Source: Pandoraea anhela (lineage in GTDB: Bacteria > Pseudomonadota > Gammaproteobacteria > Burkholderiales > Burkholderiaceae). Taken from it: 64,000 bases of DNA. Shown one piece after another: positions 9,070 to 18,484 of the stretch. The stretch is from positions 62,001 through 126,000 of the forward strand of contig NZ_CABPSB010000001.1 of assembly GCF_902459655.1 (NCBI RefSeq), in the 5' to 3' direction. A program made the position numbers and the translations under genes. A model generated the notes under the pieces. That model saw only the letters and a program-made list of their open reading frames with translations, had not been told where the DNA came from and made no database searches. Every line of letters begins with the position of its first letter. Within the stretch, counting starts at the first letter, position 1.

Positions 9070-10032
9070 ATGAACGGCATCCGTTCGATCACCGTGTTCG
9101 TGCGTGCGGCGACCCTCGGTAGCCTCCGGGGCGCGGCAATCGATCAGGGCATCTCACCGCAAGCGGCGAGTCACGCGGTGATGCAACTGGAAAAGACACT
9201 CGGCGTGCGACTCTTTCACCGCACCACACGCAGGCTGAGCCTGACGGAAGAAGGTCAGCAACTGCTGGAGAGCGTGCAACCGGCGTTGACGATGCTCTCT
9301 TGCGCACTCGACGACGTCAGACGCTCGAAGGAGGAAGTGAGTGGCGCGCTGCGCGTGAGTGCGCCACGCGCATTCGGCTTACCGGTCCTGTGGCGGTACT
9401 TCGAGGCGTTTCAGCAGCGCTATCCGAACGTCCAGCTGGATGTGCAGTTCGACGATCATTTCACGGATCTCGTGACGGACCGGGCCGAAGTGGGATTTCG
9501 CGGCGGACCACGGCCGTCGGGCGGCTCGATCGCTCGTCGGCTCGCACCGATCCAACTGATCGTGTGCGCGTCGCCGGAATACATTGCGCGCCATGGTGCG
9601 CCTCGGAGTATCGATGAACTGGTGCAGCATCGCTGCACCGGATACCGGCGCGCCAACACGGGCAAACTCGCCCAATGGCAGTTCCGAGTCGGGGACGAGA
9701 TCGTCTATCGCGATGTGCCCGCCGCCATCTGCGTGAACGACACGGAAATGGAGACGCAAGCGGTCCTGTCGGGGCTGGGCATCGGGCAACTGGGCAGTTT
9801 CAATGCCGCCACGCATATCCGAAGCGGTCGGCTCATTGCGCTGCTGACGGAACACGTCACGGAATACGGCATGATTTACATCTACTACCGGCACCGGACC
9901 GAGCAGCCGCTGCGGGTAAAGACGTTCATCGACTTCATGGTCGAGCACATGGCCGGAAATCGCGATTTTTTCCTCGATCCGGACGAGCTTGGCGCAGCGC
10001 CCTCCCTCGCGTCCCCCTCACGCGCCGGCTAA
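9070..10032 (+). CDS. LysR family transcriptional regulator
   Basis: LysR-type regulator of 320 aa: N-terminal winged HTH (residues 1-60: [20 protein letters not shown] and [15 protein letters not shown]) and a substrate-binding-fold effector domain from about 90 ([13 protein letters not shown]...). The start at 9070 has AAAGG before it; an in-frame TTG at 9049 is less likely. It is divergent from the SDR gene and the shared 119-bp region has a well-formed palindrome. This is the usual arrangement for a regulator that controls the neighbouring SDR; the inducer is unknown. Confidence 0.88.
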   Translation: MNGIRSITVFVRAATLGSLRGAAIDQGISPQAASHAVMQLEKTLGVRLFHRTTRRLSLTEEGQQLLESVQPALTMLSCALDDVRRSKEEVSGALRVSAPRAFGLPVLWRYFEAFQQRYPNVQLDVQFDDHFTDLVTDRAEVGFRGGPRPSGGSIARRLAPIQLIVCASPEYIARHGAPRSIDELVQHRCTGYRRANTGKLAQWQFRVGDEIVYRDVPAAICVNDTEMETQAVLSGLGIGQLGSFNAATHIRSGRLIALLTEHVTEYGMIYIYYRHRTEQPLRVKTFIDFMVEHMAGNRDFFLDPDELGAAPSLASPSRAG

Positions 10033-10153
10033 CGCACCCGCTAACGCACCCGCCAGGACGCGTCGCCGTTTCCCGCGTCGAGTTGAGCATTGTGTCACTG
10101 CTACTTCACGCGCCCTCCCGATAATCCGCGCAGATTCCACGGAGGGAAGTTCA

Positions 10154-11488
10154 ATGAAAGCGGCAAGGCAAGCGAAGTGGGTACGGCAAGCGGTGCTGGC
10201 GGCCGGTTGTGTGCTGGGGGCTGTCAACGTTGCACAGGCGGCAACGGACATCATGTTCTGGCATGCGATGGACGGCTCGCTCGGTGAGCGTCTGAACGCC
10301 ATCGCGAGCGATTTCAACGCGTCGCAAAGCGAATTCCGGGTCGTGCCCGTCTACAAAGGCGATTACGACCAGACGCTCGCCGCAGGGATCGCGGCCTATC
10401 GGGGCGGCGACGCCCCGGCCATCCTGCAAGTGTACGAAGTCGGCACCGCGACGATGATCGGCGCGAAGAAGGCGATCGTGCCGGTGTGGAAGGTTTTTCA
10501 GGACGCCGGTGTCCCGCTCGACAGCAATGCCTTCATCCCGGCCATCGCCAGCTATTACAGCGAGGCGAAGACGGGACGCCTGATGTCGATGCCGTTCAAC
10601 AGTTCGACGCCGATCCTGTATTACAACAAGGACGCTTTCAGGAAAGCCGGCCTCGACCCGAACCACGCCCCGCAAACGTGGGAGGAAGTCGCGCTGGACG
10701 CGGCCAAGCTCAAGGCCAGCGGCATGGCCTGCGGCTTCGCATCGAGCTGGCAGAGCTGGGTGCAGCTGGAGAACTACAGCGCGTGGCATGCCGCGCCGTT
10801 CGCCTCCAAGAACAATGGTTTCGACGGCGCGGACGCAGTGCTGGAATTCAATCGCCCGTTACAGGTGCATCACATCGAGTTCCTCGCCAACATGGCCAAA
10901 CAAGGCACGCTGAGCTACGCCGGGCGCAAGGACGAGGCCAACTCGAAGTTCTATAGCGGCGATTGCGGCATCGTGACGAATTCGTCGGGCGCGCTGGCGA
11001 ACATCCGCAAGTCGGCGAAGTTCGAATTCGGCACGGGCGTCATGCCGTACGATCCGTCGGTGAAGGGCGCGCCGCAGAATGCCATTATCGGCGGCGCCAG
11101 CCTTTGGGTGCTGGCGGGCAAGAATGCCGAGGTTTACAAGGGCACGGCAAAATTCCTGTCCTACCTCACGACCCCGGCCGTCGCTGCGAAATGGCATGAA
11201 GACACCGGCTATCTGCCGGTGACGAAGGCGGCGTACGATCTGGCGCGCGATGAGGGCTTCTACGCGAAGAACCCCGGCGCGCAGACGGCCATCAAGCAGA
11301 TCCTCAACAAGCCGCCGCTGCCGTATACGCGTGGCCTGCGGCTGGGCAACATGCCGCAGATCCGCACGGTGATCGACGAGGAACTCGAGCATGTCTGGAC
11401 CGGGGCGAAGACGCCGCAACAAGCGCTCGATTCGGCCGTCGCGCGCGGTAACGAGTTACTGCGTCGCTTCGAGCGGCAGCAGAACTGA
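10154..11488 (+). CDS. ugpB: Extracellular solute-binding protein, UgpB-like (orphan)
   Basis: Periplasmic binding protein of 444 aa. Residues 1-29 are a Sec signal peptide (positive start, hydrophobic core, AQA cleavage site); the mature part begins with [10 protein letters not shown] and continues as a family 1 binding protein close to UgpB, the sn-glycerol-3-phosphate/glycerophosphodiester receptor. A strong GGAGGGAAG precedes the ATG. The permease (UgpA, UgpE) and ATPase (UgpC) genes that normally follow are missing; instead a long hairpin ends the transcript. It must use permeases encoded elsewhere or is a stranded duplicate. Ligand assignment rests on family resemblance only. Confidence 0.8.
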   Translation: MKAARQAKWVRQAVLAAGCVLGAVNVAQAATDIMFWHAMDGSLGERLNAIASDFNASQSEFRVVPVYKGDYDQTLAAGIAAYRGGDAPAILQVYEVGTATMIGAKKAIVPVWKVFQDAGVPLDSNAFIPAIASYYSEAKTGRLMSMPFNSSTPILYYNKDAFRKAGLDPNHAPQTWEEVALDAAKLKASGMACGFASSWQSWVQLENYSAWHAAPFASKNNGFDGADAVLEFNRPLQVHHIEFLANMAKQGTLSYAGRKDEANSKFYSGDCGIVTNSSGALANIRKSAKFEFGTGVMPYDPSVKGAPQNAIIGGASLWVLAGKNAEVYKGTAKFLSYLTTPAVAAKWHEDTGYLPVTKAAYDLARDEGFYAKNPGAQTAIKQILNKPPLPYTRGLRLGNMPQIRTVIDEELEHVWTGAKTPQQALDSAVARGNELLRRFERQQN

Positions 11489-11504
11489 TCGGGCGGTGTG
11501 TATC

Positions 11505-11540
11505 GAGGAGGCAACGGCAGAGGCCGTTGCCTCCTCTGTT
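11505..11540. terminator. Strong hairpin between convergent genes
   Basis: Perfect 14-bp stem (11505-11518 with 11523-11536, arms begin GAGGAGGC and end GCCTCCTC) and a 4-nt AGAG loop, followed by TGTTTG. It lies between the convergent ugpB-like gene and the YcaC-type hydrolase. The T tract is short, but stem strength and position support a terminator acting for one or both genes. Confidence 0.65.
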
Positions 11541-11594
11541 TGGCTCGATCGTGTGCAATCCGCCAGCGTATGAACGTATCGGCGTATCAGCGCA

Positions 11595-12281
11595 TCAGCG
11601 CGCCGGGACCGGGGCGATCGACGCATGCGTCGTCTGCGTGCGTTGCGCCGCCTTGTGCACCATCGTGTACGCGTAGTCGACGCCCATGCCGTAAGCGCCC
11701 GAATGCTCCTTCACGAGCTTCATAACGGCGTCGTAGGTGTCGCGATGGGCCCAGTCGCGCTGCCATTCCAGCAGCACCTGCTGCCAAGTGACCGGCACCG
11801 CGCCGGCCTGCACCATGCGCTGCATGGCGTAGTCGTGCGCTTCCTTGCTGGTGCCGCCGGAGGCGTCGGCCACCATATAGATTTCGTAACCGCCTTCGAG
11901 CATGGCGCACAAGGCGAACGTGGTGTTGCAAACTTCGGTCCAGAGCCCGGCGACCACGACTTTGTTGCGGCCGTTGGCTTTCAGGGCGTCGCGCACCTTC
12001 TGGTCGTCCCAAGAGTTCATCGACGTGCGCTCGAGGGTCTTCGTATTGGGGAACACGTCGAGCACTTCGGGGTAGGTATAGCCGGAGAACGACTCGCTCT
12101 CGACCGTGGTGATCGTCGTCGGGATATCGAAAATCTTCGCGGCCTTGGCCAGGCCCACCACGTTGTTCTTCAGGGCCTGACGATCCATCGACTGCACACC
12201 GAACGCCATCTGCGGCTGATGATCGATGATGATCAGTTGGCTGTTCCGAGGGGTCAAAACTTCGAGTTTGGGATTAGACAT
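11595..12281 (-). CDS. Isochorismatase-family cysteine hydrolase, YcaC-like
   Basis: Cysteine hydrolase of 228 aa. Asp20 (IIIDHQ) and the nucleophile Cys118 (GLWTEVCNT) are in place, the same numbering as the YcaC group. YcaC-type proteins form large ring assemblies and have no agreed substrate; they are often induced by stress. A Shine-Dalgarno (AAAGGACC) precedes the ATG. The gene stands alone, convergent with the ugpB-like gene. It is not the nicotinate-pathway maleamate amidohydrolase, which lies at 42.5 kb and belongs to the same superfamily. Confidence 0.85.
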   Translation of the reverse strand: MSNPKLEVLTPRNSQLIIIDHQPQMAFGVQSMDRQALKNNVVGLAKAAKIFDIPTTITTVESESFSGYTYPEVLDVFPNTKTLERTSMNSWDDQKVRDALKANGRNKVVVAGLWTEVCNTTFALCAMLEGGYEIYMVADASGGTSKEAHDYAMQRMVQAGAVPVTWQQVLLEWQRDWAHRDTYDAVMKLVKEHSGAYGMGVDYAYTMVHKAAQRTQTTHASIAPVPAR

Positions 12282-12413
12282 GGTCGGGGTCCTTTAGCTG
12301 AATTGCACTGTGCAACCCGACGAAAGACTAGTCGAGCGCGGACCTTCCGGACCATCAGATGATGGTATTAGTCGGTAAAACGACGCAAGCGACCCTCGCC
12401 ATCCGCAGGACGG

Positions 12414-13616
12414 TCATCCCGCGGCCGCCTGTTCGCCAACGGGCATCGGGCAACGTTCGCCGCCGGGTACCATGTTCCGGTCTTGCGCGACAACGACGCA
12501 ATTCCGACCTCGCGCCTTCGCGGCATAGAGGGCCGCGTCGGCGCTCGCCATGACGGTCGCCAGCGTGTCGCCCTCGCCGAACGCACCGACACCGGCGCTC
12601 AGCGTGGGAACGACCTCCCGGTCGGGCACGCAGGACCCGGAATTGGCGACGACCTCACGCAGGCGGTCGACGAGGCGCGCGGCCTCCTCCTTCGTTGCCC
12701 CCGGCAGCAGCACGGCAAACTCTTCGCCGCCGATACGGCCGACCACGTCATCGGGTCGCACCGACCGGGAGATGAGCGATGCGACGCGCGCCAGCGCGAA
12801 ATCGCCTGCGGCATGCCCGTACCGGTCGTTGACGCTTTTGAAATCATCGATGTCGAGAATCGCGATGGACAGCGGCAATTGTGTCGCGGTGCGCGCGGCC
12901 AGCGCCTCGGCGCGGGCGATGAACGCCCGGCGCGCCAGCACGCCCGTCAGATCGTCAAATGTCGCCAGACGCTCCATGCGGTCCGACAGCCGGTCATGCG
13001 CGAGCAGCACCATGCCGACGGACAGACACGGGAGTGTAAGCGTTGCCATGCCGAGAAATAGCACGTTGAGCGGTGTCGGCTGGAGGAACACCGTTTCGTG
13101 CACGAGTCCCACCGCATAAGCGAGCGCGCGTACGGCGTGCACGGCCGCCCCTAACGTCGCCGCCACGGCGACGAAGTAATAGGCGTATTTGGGACGCCCG
13201 GGCGGGCGGAACTTCAATACCATCCAGCCAATGTTCAGGCGGACATACGCAATGAAGCCGGAAATCATGACGCTGCGGGCATTGACATGCGGCGACACGA
13301 ACGTCCAGTAGACCAGCAGGACCAGAATGGCGAGGATCGCGACGTACTCCCACGCATAGCTCGCCCGTGTATCGAGGAACTGGCGAAAACCCTGCACGCC
13401 GAGCAGCGAAGCGATCATCAACAGGCTGCTGGAGGTCGCCACGACGATATCCGACGCGCCCGTGAGCAGTAGCGCGGACGTGACTGCCAGCAGACCGCTT
13501 GCCACGCACCACAACCGTACCCCGGGGACTTGCGCCCGAAACAGCGAGCCGAGAACGGCCACGCTCATCACGCAGGAGAGAATCGCAATGCTGATGAAAA
13601 CGGCCGGGATAGACAT
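12414..13616 (-). CDS. Membrane-bound diguanylate cyclase (GGDEF)
   Basis: Protein of 400 aa with about six or seven N-terminal membrane helices (residues 4-24, 34-52, 58-76, 90-108, 115-135, 147-170, 183-207) and a C-terminal GGDEF domain (about 215-380). The active-site motif is GGEEF at 296-300, and RPDD at 287-290 is a correctly spaced allosteric I-site, so the enzyme should make c-di-GMP and be product-inhibited. The membrane part has no named sensor domain that I recognise and may sense a membrane or small-molecule signal. It stands alone, 244 bp from the end of the injection-system operon. Confidence 0.88.
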   Translation of the reverse strand: MSIPAVFISIAILSCVMSVAVLGSLFRAQVPGVRLWCVASGLLAVTSALLLTGASDIVVATSSSLLMIASLLGVQGFRQFLDTRASYAWEYVAILAILVLLVYWTFVSPHVNARSVMISGFIAYVRLNIGWMVLKFRPPGRPKYAYYFVAVAATLGAAVHAVRALAYAVGLVHETVFLQPTPLNVLFLGMATLTLPCLSVGMVLLAHDRLSDRMERLATFDDLTGVLARRAFIARAEALAARTATQLPLSIAILDIDDFKSVNDRYGHAAGDFALARVASLISRSVRPDDVVGRIGGEEFAVLLPGATKEEAARLVDRLREVVANSGSCVPDREVVPTLSAGVGAFGEGDTLATVMASADAALYAAKARGRNCVVVAQDRNMVPGGERCPMPVGEQAAAG

Positions 13617-13860
13617 GAAGGTGTCGCGAGGTGTTTTATTTTAGCCGCCAGCATAGCCGAATTCTGAAACGTCGCCATCCGGATCGGGCGATGGGGTGAT
13701 GGTAGCGAAGTGGTGCAATGACGCAATGACATGCCGCGCCGGATTCGCGCTCGCGCGTCATGCACGATGCGATTCCGGCGCGATGCGCCTGCTATGCCCG
13801 ATATGCGCGATATACGCGATGTGGTGCGATGCATCGGCAATATACGCGTGGCGTGGGCAC
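13617..13860. other. Intergenic, imperfect repeats and inverted repeat
   Basis: 244 bp between the diguanylate cyclase start and the end of the injection-system operon. It contains an imperfect 13-bp inverted repeat (GCGCCGGATTCGC near 13736 with its complement near 13770) and alternating CGATATGCGCGATATACG-like short repeats near 13795-13850. The cyclase promoter must lie here. No T-run follows the hairpin, so I do not call a terminator. Confidence 0.3.
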
Positions 13861-16800
13861 TCAGGGTTGATCGTCGCGCGCCTTGAGTTGGTATTGATAC
13901 CAGGCGATCAGCGCCACGATGAACAGCACGAGAAATATCGGAATCATGTAGCCGCGCGCCAGCCATCGCAGGAACGGATCGCAGAACAGTAACGCCAGTC
14001 CGAGCAGAATCCACAGTGCGGCCACCACCAATGCCGGGGCGTGATAGTAGCGCGCCATCCACTCGCGCCAGCGGCACGACACGTAATAGGCCACCGCGCA
14101 CCCGATCAGCAACAGCAGGACGATCTTCGTCGCCAGCCGGAACGCATACAGGTTTTCGCAGACGGTCTTGCAAACGGCGGACGACTGCGCCCCGGCAGGA
14201 ATCTGGTAATGGTCCGCCAGGCACTCGCTGATGCTGCGCGTCAACGTGCATGCCTGCACGCCTTCGGTCGGTTTGGGGATGAGGGAATCGGCGGCAGGTA
14301 ATGCCGGATCGGCGTTGGCCGCTTGCTTCGACGCATCGCGCAACGGCATCGGCCAGAATCCGATACCGCCGAAGTTGTCCTGCGCGTAGACGATATCGTC
14401 CTGAAGCTGCTGCCAGTTGTCGTTATCGAACGTGATGACGGGAATGATCTGACGCAACACGGTTTTGCGATTCTCGCCGTGCAAGCCCCCTTCGACGGCT
14501 TCGCGCAACGCCTTCTTCGAGTCGGTCGTGGGCTCGTCGAGCAGCACGAGGAAGTTCGGGCGGCGGTTCCTGTCACGGTCCACACGGGCGAGCAGATCGG
14601 TCGAGACGTTCTTGTCGGTGTCCGAGACCAGTTGCAGGAGGTTCGCGTAAGTGTAGATGCCGTGCCCCACGCGGTCGTGGCGCATGAGGATGTCGATGCG
14701 ATCTCCCGCCCTCGCCTTGCGCAATTGCGTGCGCAGCTGGTCGACGAACTGATTGAACACGACCACCGACACGGGGTCTTCCGGATAGCCGTCGAAGAAC
14801 AGGACGACACCGCTCCCGTTGGTCGGCGCGAAGCGCGCCCCGAACGGCAGATGGTTCGAGACGGTCGCCGTCCAGTTGCGCAGGCCGGTCGAGAGCAACT
14901 TCACGATATCCTCTCCGAGCCGGTCGAGTACGGCCACTTTACGGTCCCTGTCGAGACGTGTCCAACTGCGCCAGTCGTTGCGCTGAATCACCCATTGGAC
15001 GTCGCTCTGATGCCGTTGCGCCACGGAGACGAAGTCCCCGGGCAGCGACGCCGACGTTTGCGACAGCTCTACGAAGTTGCTGCCGTAGTTGGCTTGCACC
15101 AGCGCACCGGTGTCGTCGAACGTCGCGCCGTAATAGCCGATGCGCGTGAGCGTGCTGAAATCCACGGTCTGTTTCGCCCCGGCCATCCAGAACGGGAAGA
15201 AGCCGTACACGGTGCCTTGCAGATGGTCGAGCAGGCAGCCGCAACCGTCACCGCTCCAACTGACCTGTTTCGTCGGATCGAACACCGGCCGCTTACGTGC
15301 CGTGGCCACGAGCGACGGCCGGAAGCGGTCGTACAGCGCCTGCATCAACTGCGGCAGCGACAAGGTGTCGACGGTTGAGCATGCGCCTTTGCGCCATAAC
15401 GCTTCCAGTTGTGAAAAAAGCGCCGGATCCCGCAGCACCGCCGACAACTGCTGCATCTGCTCTGCCGAGACCTTGCGGGCATCGGCCACGCTGCCGGGAA
15501 TGCCCGTGGGACACGCGCCCACACCCTCGCGCAGACGCGCCATGACCGCCCGGTCGAACAGCCACAACTGCGGATATTGCAGCCCTTGCAATCCTTTGAG
15601 CATGTCCAGAACGACCGGCGGCACCGACTCGTTGCGGCGACTCGACGCCAACTCCGCCAGCGCCTGCGCCGTCAGCACATAGGTGGTTTGCGACTGTGCC
15701 GCGCGCAGGATTTCCGGGACGTACGGATCGACCGGCGTCTTGATCTCCGAAGTGGCGTCGAGGATCGCTTCGTTGAAGTCCGCCTGACTGGCATACTCCT
15801 CGGTCAGCCCGGAGACCGCATCGATGATGTCCGTCGGCACCCGATTATCGTTACGGAGCTGCTGGAGCGACGCGTCCGTGAGTTGATACGTCGTGGTGAT
15901 CGCCACCGCCCGGGCTTCGGGCAGATAGGCTTCGGCCCGCTTGCCCAGATCCTTGAGCGCGTCGAGCACGGCAGCGTCGAACAGCGGTTGATTGAGATAG
16001 ACCTTGTCCTGCAAGGCCGAAAGGTGGTCGATGACTTTGGACTTCGACGCCAACAGGCCGAAATCGGCTGCATCGAGCGTGTAGTTGTAGATCGTCAGCA
16101 ACGCCCGGTCCGGATCGGGGCCCGCGTTGCGGTTGCCGTCGGTATCGAGGTGGTAGAGCCAAAGCATGGCGGCGATCTCGTCGTCCGTGCCCGCGAGTCG
16201 AATCTGGTAATACCTGGCCCGCTCTTTCGGCTCGAAACCGTCGATCCAGCGGCCGAGGTCTGCGCCGACCAGATCGGCCTTCCATTGCGGATGGGCGCGC
16301 ACGATCGATGCGAACTTCAGCAGCGCCTGTACCGACGCATTGGTCAGATTGCCCACGGGCTGCATTTTGAAATCCAGCCAGAAGCGATTGAGCCACGACA
16401 AGGTGATCGGGCCGACGAGGTTGTCCGACAGCGGTCGCGTGCTCTCCCGATACGCCTGAAGGTAGGCGGGATCCTCCGAGTAAATGACGAGAAGCGCCTG
16501 CTGGATGGCGCGTCGCGTGGCCGGCGCCAGATGCCTCACCACGTCGGCGGAAATCAGGACGGTGGCCGGGCCGGACGTCGGCTCCGGCGTCACCTGGACG
16601 GTATTCACGATGCGCCACGCCTGCTCGGGCGTCATCGGCTTGCCGTCGCTGCCGACGGGCGGCGCCATGCGCGAGGCCTTCACCGAAGGCATCTCGGCCG
16701 GCGCGGCCACCGATTGGGTCGGCGCTCCCCTGGGGGGTGCGCTGAACGTGCCGTCAATCTTGCCATTAGGCGTCCCGGGTTGTGCGGAGGCGGACGCCGG

Positions 16801-17109
16801 CGGCGGCGCTGCCACCGATGCCGCCGATGACGAAGGCGACGACGCTGCGGCGGATGCGGGCGTCGCAGCGACCGGCACCGACGCCGCCGGTGGCGCCTTC
16901 GTCGGTGAGATGGCGGACGTATTTGTCGATGCCGTCGCGGGTGTCGATGCCGTCTGCGGTATCGGCGGCGCTACCACGGCGCCCGCCGTCGACGGCGCGG
17001 TGGCGAGGGCGGCGGCCGACACCATCAGGCTCGCGAGCCTCGCACTCAGCAACGACAGTCGTCTGCTGGTGCGCCTGCCGGAGCATCTCGTGAAGGGGAC
17101 GTGGCTCAT
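13861..17109 (-). CDS. eCIS-linked large envelope protein with C-terminal membrane anchor (GH18-like region, unproven)
   Basis: Last gene of the injection-system operon, 1082 aa. Residues about 15-45 look like a signal sequence, followed by a long Ala/Ser/Thr/Pro linker (to about 140), a large soluble region, and three membrane helices near the C terminus (about 990-1075). In the soluble part, GVVLFFDGYPEDP and later NFGGIGFWPMP resemble strands of glycoside-hydrolase-18-type barrels, but the DxxDxDxE catalytic motif is not seen, so activity is doubtful. Its ATG lies 2 nt after the ATPase stop, so co-expression is near certain. Topology suggests a large periplasmic domain tied to the inner membrane; possible roles are anchoring, loading or release of the particle. 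Function is inferred, not known. Confidence 0.55.
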   Translation of the reverse strand: MSHVPFTRCSGRRTSRRLSLLSARLASLMVSAAALATAPSTAGAVVAPPIPQTASTPATASTNTSAISPTKAPPAASVPVAATPASAAASSPSSSAASVAAPPPASASAQPGTPNGKIDGTFSAPPRGAPTQSVAAPAEMPSVKASRMAPPVGSDGKPMTPEQAWRIVNTVQVTPEPTSGPATVLISADVVRHLAPATRRAIQQALLVIYSEDPAYLQAYRESTRPLSDNLVGPITLSWLNRFWLDFKMQPVGNLTNASVQALLKFASIVRAHPQWKADLVGADLGRWIDGFEPKERARYYQIRLAGTDDEIAAMLWLYHLDTDGNRNAGPDPDRALLTIYNYTLDAADFGLLASKSKVIDHLSALQDKVYLNQPLFDAAVLDALKDLGKRAEAYLPEARAVAITTTYQLTDASLQQLRNDNRVPTDIIDAVSGLTEEYASQADFNEAILDATSEIKTPVDPYVPEILRAAQSQTTYVLTAQALAELASSRRNESVPPVVLDMLKGLQGLQYPQLWLFDRAVMARLREGVGACPTGIPGSVADARKVSAEQMQQLSAVLRDPALFSQLEALWRKGACSTVDTLSLPQLMQALYDRFRPSLVATARKRPVFDPTKQVSWSGDGCGCLLDHLQGTVYGFFPFWMAGAKQTVDFSTLTRIGYYGATFDDTGALVQANYGSNFVELSQTSASLPGDFVSVAQRHQSDVQWVIQRNDWRSWTRLDRDRKVAVLDRLGEDIVKLLSTGLRNWTATVSNHLPFGARFAPTNGSGVVLFFDGYPEDPVSVVVFNQFVDQLRTQLRKARAGDRIDILMRHDRVGHGIYTYANLLQLVSDTDKNVSTDLLARVDRDRNRRPNFLVLLDEPTTDSKKALREAVEGGLHGENRKTVLRQIIPVITFDNDNWQQLQDDIVYAQDNFGGIGFWPMPLRDASKQAANADPALPAADSLIPKPTEGVQACTLTRSISECLADHYQIPAGAQSSAVCKTVCENLYAFRLATKIVLLLLIGCAVAYYVSCRWREWMARYYHAPALVVAALWILLGLALLFCDPFLRWLARGYMIPIFLVLFIVALIAWYQYQLKARDDQP

Positions 17110-17110
17110 A

Positions 17111-18484
17111 TCAGATCGTGCGTCCTTCTTTGATGTGTTCCCGACGAATGGCGCGCTGCAAGTCGGCCTGCGTGACGGTGTCCCGCCCCTCGCGATCGGC
17201 CCACATCACGGCATGTCGTGCGACGTTGAGCAGCGCGCCGCCGGACAGCACATGTGCGCTCGCGAGTGCGGGCAGATCGACGTCTGCGGCCAGCCCCCGA
17301 CGCTCGGGGAATAGATTGCGCCAGAGTTGCAGCCGCTGAACGTCGTCGGGCATGGGGAAATGAATCGCGCTCTGGAAGCGCCGCGCAAAGGCTTCGTCGA
17401 TATTGCCTTTCAGGTTGCTGGCGAGCAGCACCACACCGGGGTAGTCTTCGATGCGCTGAAGCAAATAGGCGACTTCCTGATTCGCATGACGGTCGTTGGC
17501 GCTGCCGCCTTCGGTGCGTTTGCCGAACAGGGCGTCCGCTTCGTCGAAGAACAGGATCCAGCGCTTGTTCTGCGCCTGATCGAACACGTTCGCCATGTTT
17601 TTCTCGGTCTCGCCGATGTACTTCGAGACGATCTTCGACAGGTCGATGCGATAGACGTCGACGCCCGCCGCCTTGCCGAGAAGCGTGGCAGTCAGCGTCT
17701 TGCCCGTGCCCGGCGGGCCGTAGAACAGCGCACGGAAACCCGGCTTCACCATCCGGTCGAGTTGCCAGCGGCGCATGACCGCTTCCCCACCGTCGAGCCA
17801 TTGCCGAATCTGGTCGATTTCGTCGATGACATCCGGCGTCAGTACGAGATCGCGCCAGTCGTGCCGTGTCGTAATGCGCTTGGCGGGAAAACCGGCGCTG
17901 TAGTCGGGCTTGTGCTCGCGCCCGGAGGTGCTGCGCTCGAGAAAATCGCGCTCGATGTGCAGCGCGGCAGCCAGCGCGGGCTCACCGTCGGCACGGCGTT
18001 CCAGCCGGAGAATGCCCGCCCGGGCGAAAACGTGGTCCGTGTCGAACAGGTCGAGCACTTCGAACCGGCGCGAGAGGTCGTCGCCCGCGAGCAGGAACGC
18101 AGCCGTCTCGCCCGTGGGCAGCAGCCCGTTATGATGCTGGGCGCGCCAGCCGCCGAACTCGGTGAACTGGCGTTCGGTGTTCTTGTTTTGTGTGAACAAC
18201 AGATCCAGTGCCTGCGGACGGATATGCGGCAGCATGGCGAGCATGAGCACCATGCGCGCGTCGAAATCGTCCGCCAGACCGTATTCGGTCAGCGCCCGTG
18301 CGAAGGGCGACGGGTCATGGGTCAGGTCCGGGGGCTTGTGTGCATGGATGTCGTGCTGCACGCCTTCATGCATGAAGTAAGCGTGCAGCCGGGTTTCCAG
18401 CACGGCGCCGAACCATGCGATTTCGCGAGCGAGGCTGTCGGCGTTCGCTGCCAGCGCGTTCTCGGCGGTCTGTGCGGACGTCAT
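17111..18484 (-). CDS. eCIS AAA+ ATPase (Afp15/Pvc15 type)
   Basis: AAA+ ATPase of 457 aa with an N-terminal domain (1-210) typical of eCIS-linked ATPases and a classical C-terminal AAA module: Walker A GPPGTGKT at 256-263, Walker B LFFDEADALF at 311-320, arginine-finger region FARRF. In Afp/PVC clusters this ATPase is conserved and thought to help assembly or cargo loading rather than to disassemble sheaths as ClpV does. The ATG overlaps the tape-measure stop by 4 bp (ATGA), which fixes the start; an open frame upstream of it is a shadow of that gene. Confident family call. Confidence 0.9.
   Translation of the reverse strand: MTSAQTAENALAANADSLAREIAWFGAVLETRLHAYFMHEGVQHDIHAHKPPDLTHDPSPFARALTEYGLADDFDARMVLMLAMLPHIRPQALDLLFTQNKNTERQFTEFGGWRAQHHNGLLPTGETAAFLLAGDDLSRRFEVLDLFDTDHVFARAGILRLERRADGEPALAAALHIERDFLERSTSGREHKPDYSAGFPAKRITTRHDWRDLVLTPDVIDEIDQIRQWLDGGEAVMRRWQLDRMVKPGFRALFYGPPGTGKTLTATLLGKAAGVDVYRIDLSKIVSKYIGETEKNMANVFDQAQNKRWILFFDEADALFGKRTEGGSANDRHANQEVAYLLQRIEDYPGVVLLASNLKGNIDEAFARRFQSAIHFPMPDDVQRLQLWRNLFPERRGLAADVDLPALASAHVLSGGALLNVARHAVMWADREGRDTVTQADLQRAIRREHIKEGRTI

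Noticed and set aside
13617-13860. Possible terminator at the end of the eCIS operon
   Set aside because: The imperfect inverted repeat is distant from the stop and lacks a T-run; only kept as an intergenic description.
15577-16830. Plus-strand open frame of 417 aa inside the eCIS envelope protein gene
   Set aside because: Arg-rich antisense shadow of a gene with signal and membrane segments on the minus strand; no family match.
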